NCBI GenBank assembly: GCA_027886865.1 | Contig: JAPCJR010000002.1 | Location: forward strand, 89,795 to 153,794 | Direction of reading: 5' to 3' | Source: Nitrososphaerota archaeon | GTDB lineage: Archaea > Thermoproteota > Nitrososphaeria > Nitrososphaerales > UBA183 | Length of the DNA: 64,000 nt | Shown: in pieces, positions 1 through 9,095 of the stretch | How positions within the stretch are numbered: position 1 is the first letter of the stretch | Layout: every line of letters begins with the position of its first letter | The notes under the pieces: model-generated | What the model was told of the DNA's origin: nothing | What the model saw: the letters and a program-made list of their open reading frames with translations, nothing else | Databases searched by the model: none | Program-made: the position numbers and the translations under genes

Positions 1-615
1 GACCAGTATCTTCTCCGGGTCGTTCATGTACTTCCTGGAGAGGTCCGTGATCTTCCCCGGCATGGTAGCGGAGAAGATGCAGACCTGCTTCTTCCCCGGG
101 ATGTTTCCAAGGATAAAATCGACGTCGTCTATGAAGCCCATGTCCAGCATGGTGTCCGCTTCGTCAAGCACGACGAACTTGACCGACCTCAGGTCCAGCC
201 ATCTGCGCTCTATGTGGTCCATGACCCGTCCGGTGGTGCCGACGACGACCTGGGCGCCTCGCCGCAGCTCGTCTCTCTGGCCGCCGATCGATTGGCCGCC
301 GTATATTGTAACCATCCTGACGCCCTTGTAGGCGCCGACCTTCCTCATCTCCTCCGTTATCTGGACCGCGAGCTCCCGAGTAGGTGCCAAGACGAGGGCC
401 TGAACTCTGGGATTCCTCGCATCCACGGACTGCAACAAAGGCAATGCGAAGGCGACGGTCTTTCCGGAACCGGTCTTAGCCTGACCTATCACGTCCCTGC
501 CCTTCATCAGCAGGCCTATCGCCCGCTCCTGGATGGGGGTGGGTGTCTTGAAACCCATTTTCTGGACTCCCCTCAATAGCGCGGGGTCGAGTCCCATTTC
601 TTCGAAAGTACTCAA
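1..615 (-). CDS. DEAD-box RNA helicase, N-terminal part (runs off the window)
   Basis: ATP-dependent RNA helicase core domain 1; its 3' part lies beyond base 1. Reading the minus strand from a TTG at 615 gives MSTFEEMGLDPAL, then the Q-motif region (FKTPTPIQERAI), Walker A AKTGSGKT, PTREL, the GG motif, TTGR, DEAD (Walker B) and SAT in the order typical of the family. About 205 codons are present. An ATG at 597 is the alternative start, but the TTG version gives the usual short acidic lead-in before the Q-motif. Function in RNA unwinding or ribosome assembly is inferred from the family only; no neighbour in the window narrows it. Confidence 0.93.
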   Translation of the reverse strand, partial: MSTFEEMGLDPALLRGVQKMGFKTPTPIQERAIGLLMKGRDVIGQAKTGSGKTVAFALPLLQSVDARNPRVQALVLAPTRELAVQITEEMRKVGAYKGVRMVTIYGGQSIGGQRDELRRGAQVVVGTTGRVMDHIERRWLDLRSVKFVVLDEADTMLDMGFIDDVDFILGNIPGKKQVCIFSATMPGKITDLSRKYMNDPEKILV

Positions 616-811
616 TCTTTTTTTGCTTCTACAGGAAAATCCTTGTCAGAGAATCAGAATCCTAGAACGCTCCGAGTCGTCGAACCGAGGCTTGCCTGCA
701 AGATGATTATCTGCGGCCTGCGTATTTAACTCTGACGCTGCCCGTTCTCTCCCGTAGTGGGATGGCATCGGCGAGAGATGCACGTCCGTCTTCCACCAGC
801 TCGCGAGCGAC

Positions 812-1729
812 TCATTCTCTGCGCTGGAAGAACTGGACGAGCTTCGCCCCGGTCACGGTTATGGCCATCCTCTGCGCGTCCGATGTCTGGCCGCCGATGT
901 GCGGGGTCGCTATCAGGTTAGGGGCGCCCAGTATTTCGGGTCCCGGAGGCTCCTTCTCGAACACGTCGAGCGCCGCTCCGGCTATCGTTCCGTCCCTGAG
1001 AGCTTGGGCGAGTGCCACTTCGTCTATGACCTCCCCTCGAGACGTGTTCACTATGAAGGACCCCTTCTTCATCAGCGCGAGGCGCCGCGAGTCTACAAGG
1101 TGCCTGGTCTCGGGCGACAGCGGCACGTGCAGGGTGATGAAATCGGAGGAGGAGAAGAGCGTGTCGAGGTCCACCATCGTGCAGCCGATGGACGAGAGGA
1201 CGTCCTTGCTGATCTCTATGATGTCGTAGCCCAGCACGGACATGCCGAGGACCTTCGCTATCTCCCCCACCCGCCTTCCTATCCGACCCATGCCCGCAAT
1301 TCCGATGGTCTTTCCCTTCAGCTCCAGACCTACGAACCTTTCCTTCTGCCATTGGCCGGACCGCGTGGAAGAGTCAGCTGCTGGGATGCCACGGGCGAGT
1401 GCCAGCATGAGCGCCAGGACGTGCTCCGAGACGGCCTCGACGAGCGCCTCCGGGCTGTTGACCACTTCGATCCCGCGGTCGTTGGCCGCCTTGAGGTCGA
1501 TGTTGTCAAGCCCGGTCCCTGGCCTCGCGATGATCTTGAGCTTCGACGCCTTGTCGATGACTCCTGCGTCGATCTTCGTCCTGCTCCGTACGACGACCGC
1601 CTCGAAGTCTGGGACCTTGAGAAGCAGCTCCTCCGGAGTGATCTTTGGTGAGTATTCGACTTCGAAGTCTTCGGGTAGTGCGAGCGCCTTCACGTCAACG
1701 GTGTCGCAGATGAGTACCTTGTGCTTCAA
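812..1729 (-). CDS. serA: D-3-phosphoglycerate dehydrogenase-like 2-hydroxyacid dehydrogenase
   Basis: NAD-dependent D-2-hydroxyacid dehydrogenase, probably the first step of serine synthesis (3-phosphoglycerate to 3-phosphohydroxypyruvate). The 305 residues show the Rossmann motif GMGRIGRRVGE near residue 145, the substrate-binding Arg in NTSRGEVID, the catalytic Glu in FEKEPP and the catalytic His in TPHIGGQ. It is the short form without the C-terminal ACT or intervening domain of bacterial SerA, so serine feedback control is not expected and glyoxylate or hydroxypyruvate reductase remains an alternative. The start is TTG at 1729, 35 bases inside the end of the upstream FAD oxidoreductase gene, which suggests translational coupling. 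Confidence 0.82.
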   Translation of the reverse strand: MKHKVLICDTVDVKALALPEDFEVEYSPKITPEELLLKVPDFEAVVVRSRTKIDAGVIDKASKLKIIARPGTGLDNIDLKAANDRGIEVVNSPEALVEAVSEHVLALMLALARGIPAADSSTRSGQWQKERFVGLELKGKTIGIAGMGRIGRRVGEIAKVLGMSVLGYDIIEISKDVLSSIGCTMVDLDTLFSSSDFITLHVPLSPETRHLVDSRRLALMKKGSFIVNTSRGEVIDEVALAQALRDGTIAGAALDVFEKEPPGPEILGAPNLIATPHIGGQTSDAQRMAITVTGAKLVQFFQRRE

Positions 1730-3035
1730 TGCTTTGTTCTTGAACGTGCGCGAGGGCTTTGCCTGCTGTTAAGGATATTGGAGATTTGTCCTTGTTAAAA
1801 TTCGGCAGATATGGAGATTCGTGATACGCCAGGTCCTCGAGCACCGCCCCCGATGAGACCGCCAGCGAGGCGTACTCGGAGAGCGAAAGGGCGCCCGGAC
1901 CGGCCATCTGTATGCCGAGGACCCTGCGGGTGGACCGGCCGTAGACGATGGAGGTGCAGACGTCGGAGGTGCAGACGTCTCCGCCGCCGAACAGGCCATC
2001 TCTCCTCTCGTCTTCGGAATCGACCCTTGCCACATCGAGGCCCGCGCGCACCCCTTCCTCCACGTCTATGCCGGCCGTGCAGACCTCCACCCCGAACAGG
2101 TCGAGCGACATCGAACGGGCCAAGTTGGCTCGGACCGCGCCGCCCGCTGCGTTGAGGCCGGCTACCTCGCCCATCACCCTGGAGGAGGAGTGGAGTCTGG
2201 ATGGGAGCGATGTGGACCCCAGCCTGAGCTCGGTGCAGTCGCCGGCGGCGAATATGTCCTTCGAGGAGGTGCGCATCGACCGGTCGACCAGCACCCCTCC
2301 GTGGTCTCCCACCAGGCAGTCGACCTGGGGCAGGAGGGGCGAGCTCCCGGGGAGCACCACGGCTCCGTCGCACGGGTGCACCCCTCCGGCGGATATCACC
2401 GCCTCCACGCGCCCGGTCCCGACCATCGCATCGATGTCGGCGTTCAATAGCTCCACCCCGCGGGCCGAAGCGGCTTGGGCTACCATCCGTTCGACCCCGG
2501 GCGAGAACCGACGGAGGCCCCGCGCCCCGAGGAAGACCTGGGCTTTGGAGCATCGCGTCAGGGCCTGCGCCACGATCAAAGAGAGAGGAGCAGAACCCAT
2601 TATCGCTATGTGCGATAGGCCGTCTCTGGACCTTGAGAGCGCAAGATAATCGTCCAGCGACCTCATGAGAAACACCCCCTGCTTGGACATGCCTTTCACC
2701 CTGTCGCCGAGATAGCGGGAGCCGGTCGCGAGGACGAGGGAGTCGAAGCTGAGGCGGCCGTCTCCAGTGCGAGCTGTATGCGACTGCGGGTCGACGCTCA
2801 AGACCCGCTCGTTGAGCCTCACCTCGACCCCGAAGTCTTTCGAAAGGCCGGATGCGTCAGCTAGATGTAGCATCTCAGGCGGGCACTGACCAGAGAGGAC
2901 GTACGGGAACATTGCCTGGTTCAGCCCGAGGCTGCCCGACCCCTCCACGAGGGTGACATCCACACCGGACCTGCTCGCCGCGGCCGCAGCAGCAGCGACC
3001 CCTCCTACACCTCCCCCCACCACCACGACCCGCAT
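1695..3035 (-). CDS. FAD-dependent pyridine nucleotide-disulfide oxidoreductase family protein
   Basis: A 446-residue flavoprotein of the CoA-disulfide reductase/NADH oxidase type. The N-terminal dinucleotide fold has GGGVGGVAAA, followed by ATGSRY and a second FAD motif with IFAAGDC near residue 266. In CoA-disulfide reductase and Nox a redox-active Cys sits near residue 43 in a context like CGLPY; here the matching stretch is AMFPYVLSG, with no Cys, so classic thiol chemistry is unlikely at that site. A DVCTS pentapeptide is duplicated in tandem near residue 355. Substrate unknown. It lies directly upstream of the serA-like gene and overlaps it. Confidence 0.75.
   Translation of the reverse strand: MRVVVVGGGVGGVAAAAAAASRSGVDVTLVEGSGSLGLNQAMFPYVLSGQCPPEMLHLADASGLSKDFGVEVRLNERVLSVDPQSHTARTGDGRLSFDSLVLATGSRYLGDRVKGMSKQGVFLMRSLDDYLALSRSRDGLSHIAIMGSAPLSLIVAQALTRCSKAQVFLGARGLRRFSPGVERMVAQAASARGVELLNADIDAMVGTGRVEAVISAGGVHPCDGAVVLPGSSPLLPQVDCLVGDHGGVLVDRSMRTSSKDIFAAGDCTELRLGSTSLPSRLHSSSRVMGEVAGLNAAGGAVRANLARSMSLDLFGVEVCTAGIDVEEGVRAGLDVARVDSEDERRDGLFGGGDVCTSDVCTSIVYGRSTRRVLGIQMAGPGALSLSEYASLAVSSGAVLEDLAYHESPYLPNFNKDKSPISLTAGKALAHVQEQSIEAQGTHLRHR
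1950..1979. repeat. Perfect in-frame 15-bp tandem duplication inside the FAD oxidoreductase gene
   Basis: The unit GGAGGTGCAGACGTC occurs twice with no gap (1950-1964 and 1965-1979). On the coding strand it gives DVCTSDVCTS, so the duplication adds five residues and a second cysteine without shifting the frame. This looks like a recent slippage event. Confidence 0.9.
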
Positions 3036-3186
3036 GAGACCGGCTGAACCGCTGGTCGATTTAGGGGCTTCCTACTCAGGGAGGGGCGCGATGAGGGGAG
3101 AGGTTACTGAAACTGAAAGCGCGAAGGTTGGCATGTCTGCGGAGGGGAGAACACCGTTATAACATGCCGCTCGGTCCGGGTCCACA

Positions 3187-4389
3187 TTGCTAGTCGGAAT
3201 CGTCGGTAAGCCGAACGTCGGCAAATCGACCTTCTTCTCGGCGGCGACCCTGAAGAACGTGCCCGTCGCCGACTATCCCTTCACGACGATAACGCCGAAC
3301 GTCGGAATGGGTTACCTCAGGACAAAGTGCGTCTGCGGAGAGATGGGCGTCACGGACTCTCCGCGAAATTCGGTCTGCAAGGACGGCACAAGATTGATCC
3401 CGGTCAAGCTGGTGGACGTGGCTGGCCTCGTCGCCGGCGCATCAGAGGGGAGGGGAAGAGGGAACCAGTTCCTCGACGAGATAAGGCAGGCAGACGCCCT
3501 AATCCACGTGGTGGACGCGTCGGGCGGCACTGACGAGGAGGGGAGGAAGGTCGAGGTGGGCAGCCACGACCCCGTATCCGACGTAAGGATGATCGAGAAC
3601 GAGCTCGACCTGTGGATCCTGGGAATAATCAAGAAGGACTGGGAGAAGTCTGCGCGACTGTCCGAGCAGGTCAGGTCGAGCATCGCCGCACACATCGCTC
3701 AGAGGCTGAGCGGCCTCGGGATCGACCAGGAGAGCGTCGAGGCGACCCTGATGCATCTGCACATGAGAGCGGAGAAGCCGACGAGCTGGACGGACGACGA
3801 GCTCATGTCACTGGTGAGGGCGCTCCGCGAGCGCAACAAGCCCAGCCTATTGGCCGCGAACAAGGCTGACCTTCCGGGCGCGCGGGCCGGCGTGGAGAAG
3901 CTCAAGGAGACGGGCAGGGTCGTCATCCCGGCGGCATCGGAGGCGGAGCTGCTCCTGAGGCGGGCGTCCGAGCACGGGGTAATCAGGTACACCCCCGGTG
4001 ACGGGAGCTTCGAAGTCATCGCTGGCAAGGCTACTCCTCAGCAGGAGAGGGCGCTGCAGCTCGTCAAGGAGAAGGTCCTCGACCCGTTCGGGTCCACGGG
4101 AGTGCAGCAGGCTATCGACCAGGCGTACTTCGGGCTCCTCAAGGCTATCGTGGTCTATCCGGTCGAGGACGAGACGAAGCTGTCCGACAAGAACGGGAAC
4201 GTGCTGCCCGACGCGTATGTCATGGCAGGCGGCTCCACCGCGTTGGACCTGGCTAAAAAGGTGCACAGCGACCTCGCACAGGGTTTCCTCTATGCGATAG
4301 ATGCGAGGACGGGGATGAGGCTCGGCGGAGAGCACGTCCTCAAGGACCGAGATATCCTGAAGATAGTCTCAAGCGGCCGGCGCGGCTAG
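3187..4389 (+). CDS. ychF: YchF/OBG-like GTP/ATPase
   Basis: Translation-associated P-loop ATPase of the OBG/YchF family, 400 residues. Visible motifs: G1 GKPNVGKST at the N-terminus, switch/G3 DVAGL near residue 80, G4-like NKADLP near residue 222, and a C-terminal TGS-type domain. A short cysteine-bearing insertion (TKCVCGEMG) follows G2, as in archaeal members. The start is TTG at 3187. It converges on the S3Ae gene and their coding ends overlap by 21 bp. Confidence 0.93.
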   Translation: MLVGIVGKPNVGKSTFFSAATLKNVPVADYPFTTITPNVGMGYLRTKCVCGEMGVTDSPRNSVCKDGTRLIPVKLVDVAGLVAGASEGRGRGNQFLDEIRQADALIHVVDASGGTDEEGRKVEVGSHDPVSDVRMIENELDLWILGIIKKDWEKSARLSEQVRSSIAAHIAQRLSGLGIDQESVEATLMHLHMRAEKPTSWTDDELMSLVRALRERNKPSLLAANKADLPGARAGVEKLKETGRVVIPAASEAELLLRRASEHGVIRYTPGDGSFEVIAGKATPQQERALQLVKEKVLDPFGSTGVQQAIDQAYFGLLKAIVVYPVEDETKLSDKNGNVLPDAYVMAGGSTALDLAKKVHSDLAQGFLYAIDARTGMRLGGEHVLKDRDILKIVSSGRRG

Positions 4390-5007
4390 GACTTCGGGTG
4401 CGGCCGGGACGCTCTCGAGCGCCGGCCTATTGATCAGCTTGATCTTCCTCACGCCGACGTGCCTCAGCCTCGTGACCTTCTTCGCTTCGTTGTAGACGTC
4501 AGAGGCGACCTTCTGGAGGACCGTCTCCTGCACGAATTGGTCGTATGTGAGAGAAGCCGCGCGCTCTGCGATGGTCCGGTCCATCACGGCCCTTATCGCA
4601 CTCTTCTTGGACGAGTTCATCCTCCCCTGTGATAGCGCTATGCAGTAGACGCGCACGATGTAGCCGTCCTTGGTTGTGTAGTCCTTGATGAAGTCTGACA
4701 TCGAAGACCCCCGCCTCATGAGGCTCCTCAGATACTCCCTCGAGTACTCGTGCCCCTTCAAGACCGTGTAGGCCGTCTCACCGTCAACCCTGTCGATCTG
4801 GAAGTAGAGCTTGAAGCTGTAATGCTGTGGGTCCTGCTTGAGGATATCGTAGAGCGTGGTCTCGACCACCCTTCCCTGGGGCTTCTCAATGTCCGTGAGT
4901 GGGACTCTCCCTATGGGGGCGTTGCCAAAAGACGGCGAGGCCAGGACAGTGACCCATTGCTTTGCCTTCCACTTGTCCTTCACCTTGCCCGTTGCTTTCT
5001 TGACCAA
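4369..5007 (-). CDS. rps3ae: 30S ribosomal protein S3Ae (eS1)
   Basis: Small-subunit ribosomal protein eS1, specific to archaea and eukaryotes. The 212 residues open with a basic KKATGKVKDKWKAKQW segment, as is usual, and include FGNAPIGRVPLTD and GYIVRVYCIALSQGRMNSSKK. It starts with TTG at 5007 and ends in an Ala/Pro-rich tail. The gene stands immediately upstream of nothing else on its strand; its 3' end overlaps the convergent ychF gene. Confidence 0.95.
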   Translation of the reverse strand: MVKKATGKVKDKWKAKQWVTVLASPSFGNAPIGRVPLTDIEKPQGRVVETTLYDILKQDPQHYSFKLYFQIDRVDGETAYTVLKGHEYSREYLRSLMRRGSSMSDFIKDYTTKDGYIVRVYCIALSQGRMNSSKKSAIRAVMDRTIAERAASLTYDQFVQETVLQKVASDVYNEAKKVTRLRHVGVRKIKLINRPALESVPAAPEVLAAPAA

Positions 5008-5055
5008 GCTAGGAAACGCCCCCCATTTATCCCGCCTTAAAAACCCAGCCTTACG

Positions 5056-6330
5056 TCAGCCTATCTTCAGCCTTCCGCCCATGTAAGGCACGAGCGGCGA
5101 GGGTATCCGGACGGAACCGTCGGCCTGCTGGAAGTTCTCCACTATCGCCACGAGCGCCCTCGTCGTCACTGCGGTGGAGTTCAGTGTGTGGACGAGACGC
5201 GGGTCTTCGCTAGGCTTGTCGCGGTACCGGATCATGAGCCTCCGAGCCTGGTAGTCGGTGACGTTGCTGCAGGATACCATCTCCCTGAATTTCTGCTGGA
5301 CCGGCATCCAGGCTTCCAGGTCGTACTTCTTCGCCGGGACCGTGCCCATATCGCCTGTGCAGACGTTCACGACCCTGTAGTGCAGACCGAGGCTCTGGAA
5401 GATGGCCTCCGCATTGGCTATCAGCTCTTCGTGGATGCGCCAGCTGTCCTCGGGTTTCGCAAGGACGACCTGCTCCACTTTGTAAAACTGATGAGTCCTG
5501 AATATCCCCTTGGTGTCCTTTCCGTGAGCGCCAGCCTCAACCCTGAAGCAGGGGCTGAAGCCGCAGTACCTTATCGGCAGCGAGGTTCCTTCCAGAATCT
5601 CGTCCATGTGCATCGCGGTGAGCGGGTGCTCGGAAGTGGCGATCATGTAGAGGTCGTCCCGCTCTATCTTGTAGATGACCGGGCCGAAATCGTTCAGGTC
5701 GACCACTCCTTGGTAGGCCTCCTTCCGCATCATCGCCGGTGGGCTGACTGGAACGAAACCCCTCTGCGAGAGCACGTCGAGGGCGTACCTCATGATAGAT
5801 TGCTCCAGTATCATGGCGTCGCCCTTGAGGAAGAAGAACCGGGCGCCGGAGATCTTGGCGGCGCGCTCCATGTCCACCATACCCAGGTTAGCCAGGACGT
5901 CGATGTGGTCGCGCAGAGCGAAGTCGAAGGTCGGAGGGGTGCCGAAGGTCCGGATGGCGACGTTGCCGCTGTCGTCAGGACCGACGGGGACGGATTCGTG
6001 GAGGATGTTCGGGAGCCCCATGAGTATCTCGCGCACCCGCTTCTGGGAGGCGTCGGCGGCGAGTTCGAGCTCCTTGATTCTCTGAGGGATTCCTCTGACC
6101 TCGTTCAGCTTCTCCTCTATGGGCTCGCCCGCGCGCTTCATCCCGGCTATCTCGTCGGTAAGCTGGTTCTGCCGGTGTCTCAGGTCGTCGACCTGCTTCT
6201 TCAGCTCCCTCCACTTCTTGTCGAGCTGGATGGCCTCGTCCACCAAGGGGAGCTTGTCGCTCCACTCCCTCCGGCGCAGGTCGTTCCGGATGACGTCCGG
6301 GCTTTCTCTTAGCAGCTTGACGTCGAGCAT
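5056..6330 (-). CDS. serS: Seryl-tRNA synthetase
   Basis: Class II aminoacyl-tRNA synthetase charging tRNA-Ser, 424 residues, the normal length. The N-terminal long coiled-coil arm that grips the tRNA covers about residues 30-105 (charged heptads). Motif 2 is FRVEAGAHGKDTKGIFRTH and motif 3 contains NSTAVTTRALVAI. The TSEHPLTAMH serine-pocket segment is also present. It is the common bacterial/archaeal form rather than the rare methanogenic one. Confidence 0.97.
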   Translation of the reverse strand: MLDVKLLRESPDVIRNDLRRREWSDKLPLVDEAIQLDKKWRELKKQVDDLRHRQNQLTDEIAGMKRAGEPIEEKLNEVRGIPQRIKELELAADASQKRVREILMGLPNILHESVPVGPDDSGNVAIRTFGTPPTFDFALRDHIDVLANLGMVDMERAAKISGARFFFLKGDAMILEQSIMRYALDVLSQRGFVPVSPPAMMRKEAYQGVVDLNDFGPVIYKIERDDLYMIATSEHPLTAMHMDEILEGTSLPIRYCGFSPCFRVEAGAHGKDTKGIFRTHQFYKVEQVVLAKPEDSWRIHEELIANAEAIFQSLGLHYRVVNVCTGDMGTVPAKKYDLEAWMPVQQKFREMVSCSNVTDYQARRLMIRYRDKPSEDPRLVHTLNSTAVTTRALVAIVENFQQADGSVRIPSPLVPYMGGRLKIG

Positions 6331-6364
6331 GTTATGCCAACCCCCAGTGGCCTCGGAAAGATAA

Positions 6365-6607
6365 TCATGCCGTTAGCGCCCAAACCTCTTGGAACAGCCG
6401 GGCGTCGGCGAGTATCCCTACGGCGGACGATATGCAGCTTGACGCCCGGGGGGAGCCTACCCTGAATCGCAGGCTGCGGCCTTCGAGCTCCGAAGAGAAC
6501 GTCTGATCCTTGGGGACCGACTTGTTGTCCGGTGAGAGCGCCGCCTCGAGCGAGCGAGCCTCCTTGTCAGAGGCGCAGACGAAGACCAGTTCCAGGGTCA
6601 GGTTCAT
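6365..6607 (-). CDS. pcc1: KEOPS complex subunit Pcc1
   Basis: Small dimerisation subunit of the KEOPS complex that makes t6A37 in tRNA. The 80-residue product has the Pcc1/CTAG pattern: an N-terminal strand, LEAALSPDN, then VGSPRASSCISSAVGILADARLFQEV as the C-terminal helix (quoted in parts). Its ATG at 6607 overlaps the TGA of the recJ-like gene in an ATGA, so the two are translated together. Assignment rests on family pattern and the nearby kae1 and bud32; sequence similarity in this family is low. Confidence 0.75.
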   Translation of the reverse strand: MNLTLELVFVCASDKEARSLEAALSPDNKSVPKDQTFSSELEGRSLRFRVGSPRASSCISSAVGILADARLFQEVWALTA

Positions 6608-8007
6608 CCGGAGACCTTCCCGAGCACGACCGCCGTGAACTCGTCCCTCTTTGCGACGGGGATCTTGGCTCCGGCCGCCATGCTGTGACCGCCGCCCACC
6701 CCGCCCACCGACTCCGCGGCTTCCTTGAGGATGAGGCCGAGGTTCACGTCCTTCGCGAACGAGTCGCCGAGCCGTGACGAGAACTTGAGCTCTGTCTCCC
6801 CCGACCGGGTCCTGACGAGGACCATCTTGTCCTTGTATTTGTCGGAAGAGGCCAGCAGGGACGAGATCGAGCCGGTCATCCTCTCCTCGATGAAGTCGTC
6901 GCCGATGACGACCATCACGTTGCCGTGCACCGTCATCTTGTCGCCTGACTGCAGCGTCTGGATGGCCTTGTTTAGCTTGCCCCGGTACTCGCCCATCAGC
7001 CTCATGGCTCCGGAGAGGGCCTGGTCCCTGTCTCCGAGCGAGATTGCTATCCCGACATCCGTCGCGTCCATCCGGCCGCACGCGTTGAGGAGAGTGGCGA
7101 ACTCCCGTCCGTCGTGGAGCGGGGTGAGCGGGTCCTCGAGACGCAGCGAATAGACCTCGCCTATCAGTTCCGACACGACCGCCGACCCGCCGCCGTTAGA
7201 CCCGATGTACGCCGTCAGGACCTCGAGAAGCTTCTGCTTCTCCTCCGTGGAGAGCTCGGCCAGGTTCCTCCACCTACCGCGGTCCTTGAGCGAGAGCCCC
7301 GCACCAGAGAGGGCGGCAAGCGTGGAATCCTTGGCCCCAGAAAGCCCGGGGATGAAAGGGGTGTAGGTCATGGCTATCGCCTCATGGACCGGCCTCGTCT
7401 CCCGTCCGTGGAAGAGGAAGTCCTTGGATACCTCCATGAAGCCTCCTTCGACCGCGTCCTCCAGCGCCTTCCTGTTCAGCCCGGTGAGCGAGCGCCCCTC
7501 GCCCGCATCCTGACGGTCACCGAGCGCGCCGATTATCGCCAGCGGGGAGAGGTCCCTGTTCTTCTCGTCGATGGCGACGGCGAGCATGTACGCCATCGTG
7601 GACGAGCAAGCCTCCACTCCTCCGTCGTATCCGAAGCCCCACGCGTTCAGGATGTTGGGGAGCATCGCCTGCTCCGGGGGTAGTTGATGGTGGTCGACCA
7701 CGAGGAACGCTTCTCCGAACGCTTCCGTCAGCTCGCGTATCAGGCCCGAGCCGAGGTCGGTGAAGAGATAGAAATCGAAATTGTCGGCCTTCAGGGAGCC
7801 CAGCGCCCTCATGTCGAGGTCGGGTATGGCCCGGATGGAGGCGATCGCGCCGCTCCTTGCGAGGGCGTGGAAGGCGACCGAACCGCTCGAGAGGCCGTCC
7901 GCATCTATGTGCGTGACTACGAGTATCCGTTTCCTCTCTCGTCTTAGCTGGACGAGAAGTCTTGATGCGTCAGACGCCCGTGCCATGAGTGCAGCCAGGT
8001 CCGCCAT
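6604..8007 (-). CDS. RecJ-like DHH/DHHA1 single-strand nuclease (GAN-type)
   Basis: A DHH-family phosphoesterase of 467 residues. The metal-binding motifs are THIDADGLSSG near residue 32, a FTDLGSG Asp near 82, VVDHHQ near 103 and ALGDRQD near 160. The C-terminal DHHA1 domain ends with GVGGGHSMAAGAKIP. Archaeal homologues associate with GINS at replication forks or act in RNA turnover; GINS23 is encoded at the other end of the window. It is coupled to pcc1 by an ATGA overlap and lies downstream of the S15 gene. Confidence 0.87.
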   Translation of the reverse strand: MADLAALMARASDASRLLVQLRRERKRILVVTHIDADGLSSGSVAFHALARSGAIASIRAIPDLDMRALGSLKADNFDFYLFTDLGSGLIRELTEAFGEAFLVVDHHQLPPEQAMLPNILNAWGFGYDGGVEACSSTMAYMLAVAIDEKNRDLSPLAIIGALGDRQDAGEGRSLTGLNRKALEDAVEGGFMEVSKDFLFHGRETRPVHEAIAMTYTPFIPGLSGAKDSTLAALSGAGLSLKDRGRWRNLAELSTEEKQKLLEVLTAYIGSNGGGSAVVSELIGEVYSLRLEDPLTPLHDGREFATLLNACGRMDATDVGIAISLGDRDQALSGAMRLMGEYRGKLNKAIQTLQSGDKMTVHGNVMVVIGDDFIEERMTGSISSLLASSDKYKDKMVLVRTRSGETELKFSSRLGDSFAKDVNLGLILKEAAESVGGVGGGHSMAAGAKIPVAKRDEFTAVVLGKVSG

Positions 8008-8027
8008 GGCAGACTTCTGGCCTCCTA

Positions 8028-8477
8028 CTAGGTCAGTTGAGCTACCACGGCAGCGTACTTGAAGTCCTTCGGGATGAGCCCTACCTTCTTGTAGTGTTTG
8101 GATAAGCGGTAGATCTTGGCCTCGATGAGCTCGAGTGAGCGGACGTTCCTTGCGTCAGATTTGAACGTCTCAAGGTGGGACTGCACCCTCTTCGCCCTCA
8201 GAAGCAGGTTCTGCAGGTCCTCGGGGAGCGCCGGAGCAAGCTTGTTCTCGCGCAGGAGCTGTGCGATGGACTTGCCGATGATCGGCTTTACCAGCGGGAT
8301 GCCGTAGTCGTCCCTCAGCCTCACGCCTATCTCGCTCGGCGTGATGCCTTCCTTGCCGAGCTTTATCGTCAGTGAGCTAACCTCATCGGCGGTATATGTC
8401 AACCAGCTCGGAGGCCTCTTGCTTGTGGGCCTGGTCTGGTGGCTCTTTCCGTGCCGATGGGAATGTATCCTCGCCAA
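8028..8477 (-). CDS. rps15: 30S ribosomal protein S15 (uS15)
   Basis: Archaeal-type S15P/S13e of 149 residues, with the N-terminal extension RIHSHRHGKSHQTRP that bacteria lack and the conserved LTIKLGKEG and SRxLxLIEAKIYRLSKHYK-like core. The start is TTG at 8477. In many archaea S15 is followed by a RecJ-like gene, as here. Confidence 0.95.
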   Translation of the reverse strand: MARIHSHRHGKSHQTRPTSKRPPSWLTYTADEVSSLTIKLGKEGITPSEIGVRLRDDYGIPLVKPIIGKSIAQLLRENKLAPALPEDLQNLLLRAKRVQSHLETFKSDARNVRSLELIEAKIYRLSKHYKKVGLIPKDFKYAAVVAQLT

Positions 8478-8528
8478 TCTGAAACAGCAACGACCCGATG
8501 CCGGGTCGTTTAAAACCGTTGCCCACCG

Positions 8529-9095
8529 CTACGGTCGCGAGTACCAGGCTGCGAACTTTCTCATCGCCTCGCCCCTGTGCGAGATCGCACACTTCTCCTC
8601 GAGGGTGAGCTCGCCCATGCTCTTCCGACTGCCGGTCGGGAGGAAGACGGGGTCGAACCCGAAGCCGTTCCTTCCCTTCGGGGAACGGGTTATGCGCCCG
8701 CGCACCTCCCCCTCGAACACATGCGGCTCGCCGTCGGGCGCACAGTAAGCGACGGCGCTCCTGAACGCCGCACTCCTTGATTTCTCCCGTTCGAGCAGGG
8801 CGAGGAGGCCCTCTATGCCGATGGTCTTGAAGACGTAAGCGGAGAACGGGCCGGGGAACCCGTCCAACGCCTCGACGAAGAGACCCGCATCCTCGACCAT
8901 GACCGCACGTCCATACTTGCGCGCAGCTTCCCGAGCGGAGTAAGAAGCGACGTCGGTGGTGTCCGCTTGTATCTCCGCTCCCTTGCCGCTGAATGGCCTC
9001 ACTCTCAGACCGAAGGGCTTGAATATTATCCGGGCTTCGAGGACCTTCCCCCTGTTGGAGGTCGCAAACGAGACCGCCTTACTCGACCCGGGCAT
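8529..9095 (-). CDS. rdgB: Non-canonical purine NTP pyrophosphatase (RdgB/HAM1)
   Basis: Hydrolyses ITP, dITP and XTP to clean the nucleotide pool. The 188 residues begin with the diagnostic FATSNRGKVLEA and contain EDAGLFVEALDGFPGPFSAYV-like segments, GFGFDPVFLP and the Ser/His end SHRGEA. The ATG at 9095 lies inside the last codons of bud32 (17-bp overlap). The kae1-bud32-rdgB order is common in archaea. Confidence 0.95.
   Translation of the reverse strand: MPGSSKAVSFATSNRGKVLEARIIFKPFGLRVRPFSGKGAEIQADTTDVASYSAREAARKYGRAVMVEDAGLFVEALDGFPGPFSAYVFKTIGIEGLLALLEREKSRSAAFRSAVAYCAPDGEPHVFEGEVRGRITRSPKGRNGFGFDPVFLPTGSRKSMGELTLEEKCAISHRGEAMRKFAAWYSRP

Noticed and set aside
5188..6312. 374-codon plus-strand frame opposite serS
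   Set aside because: Mirror frame of a well-identified gene in GC-rich DNA; low-complexity product rich in Val, Leu, Asp and His without domain motifs.
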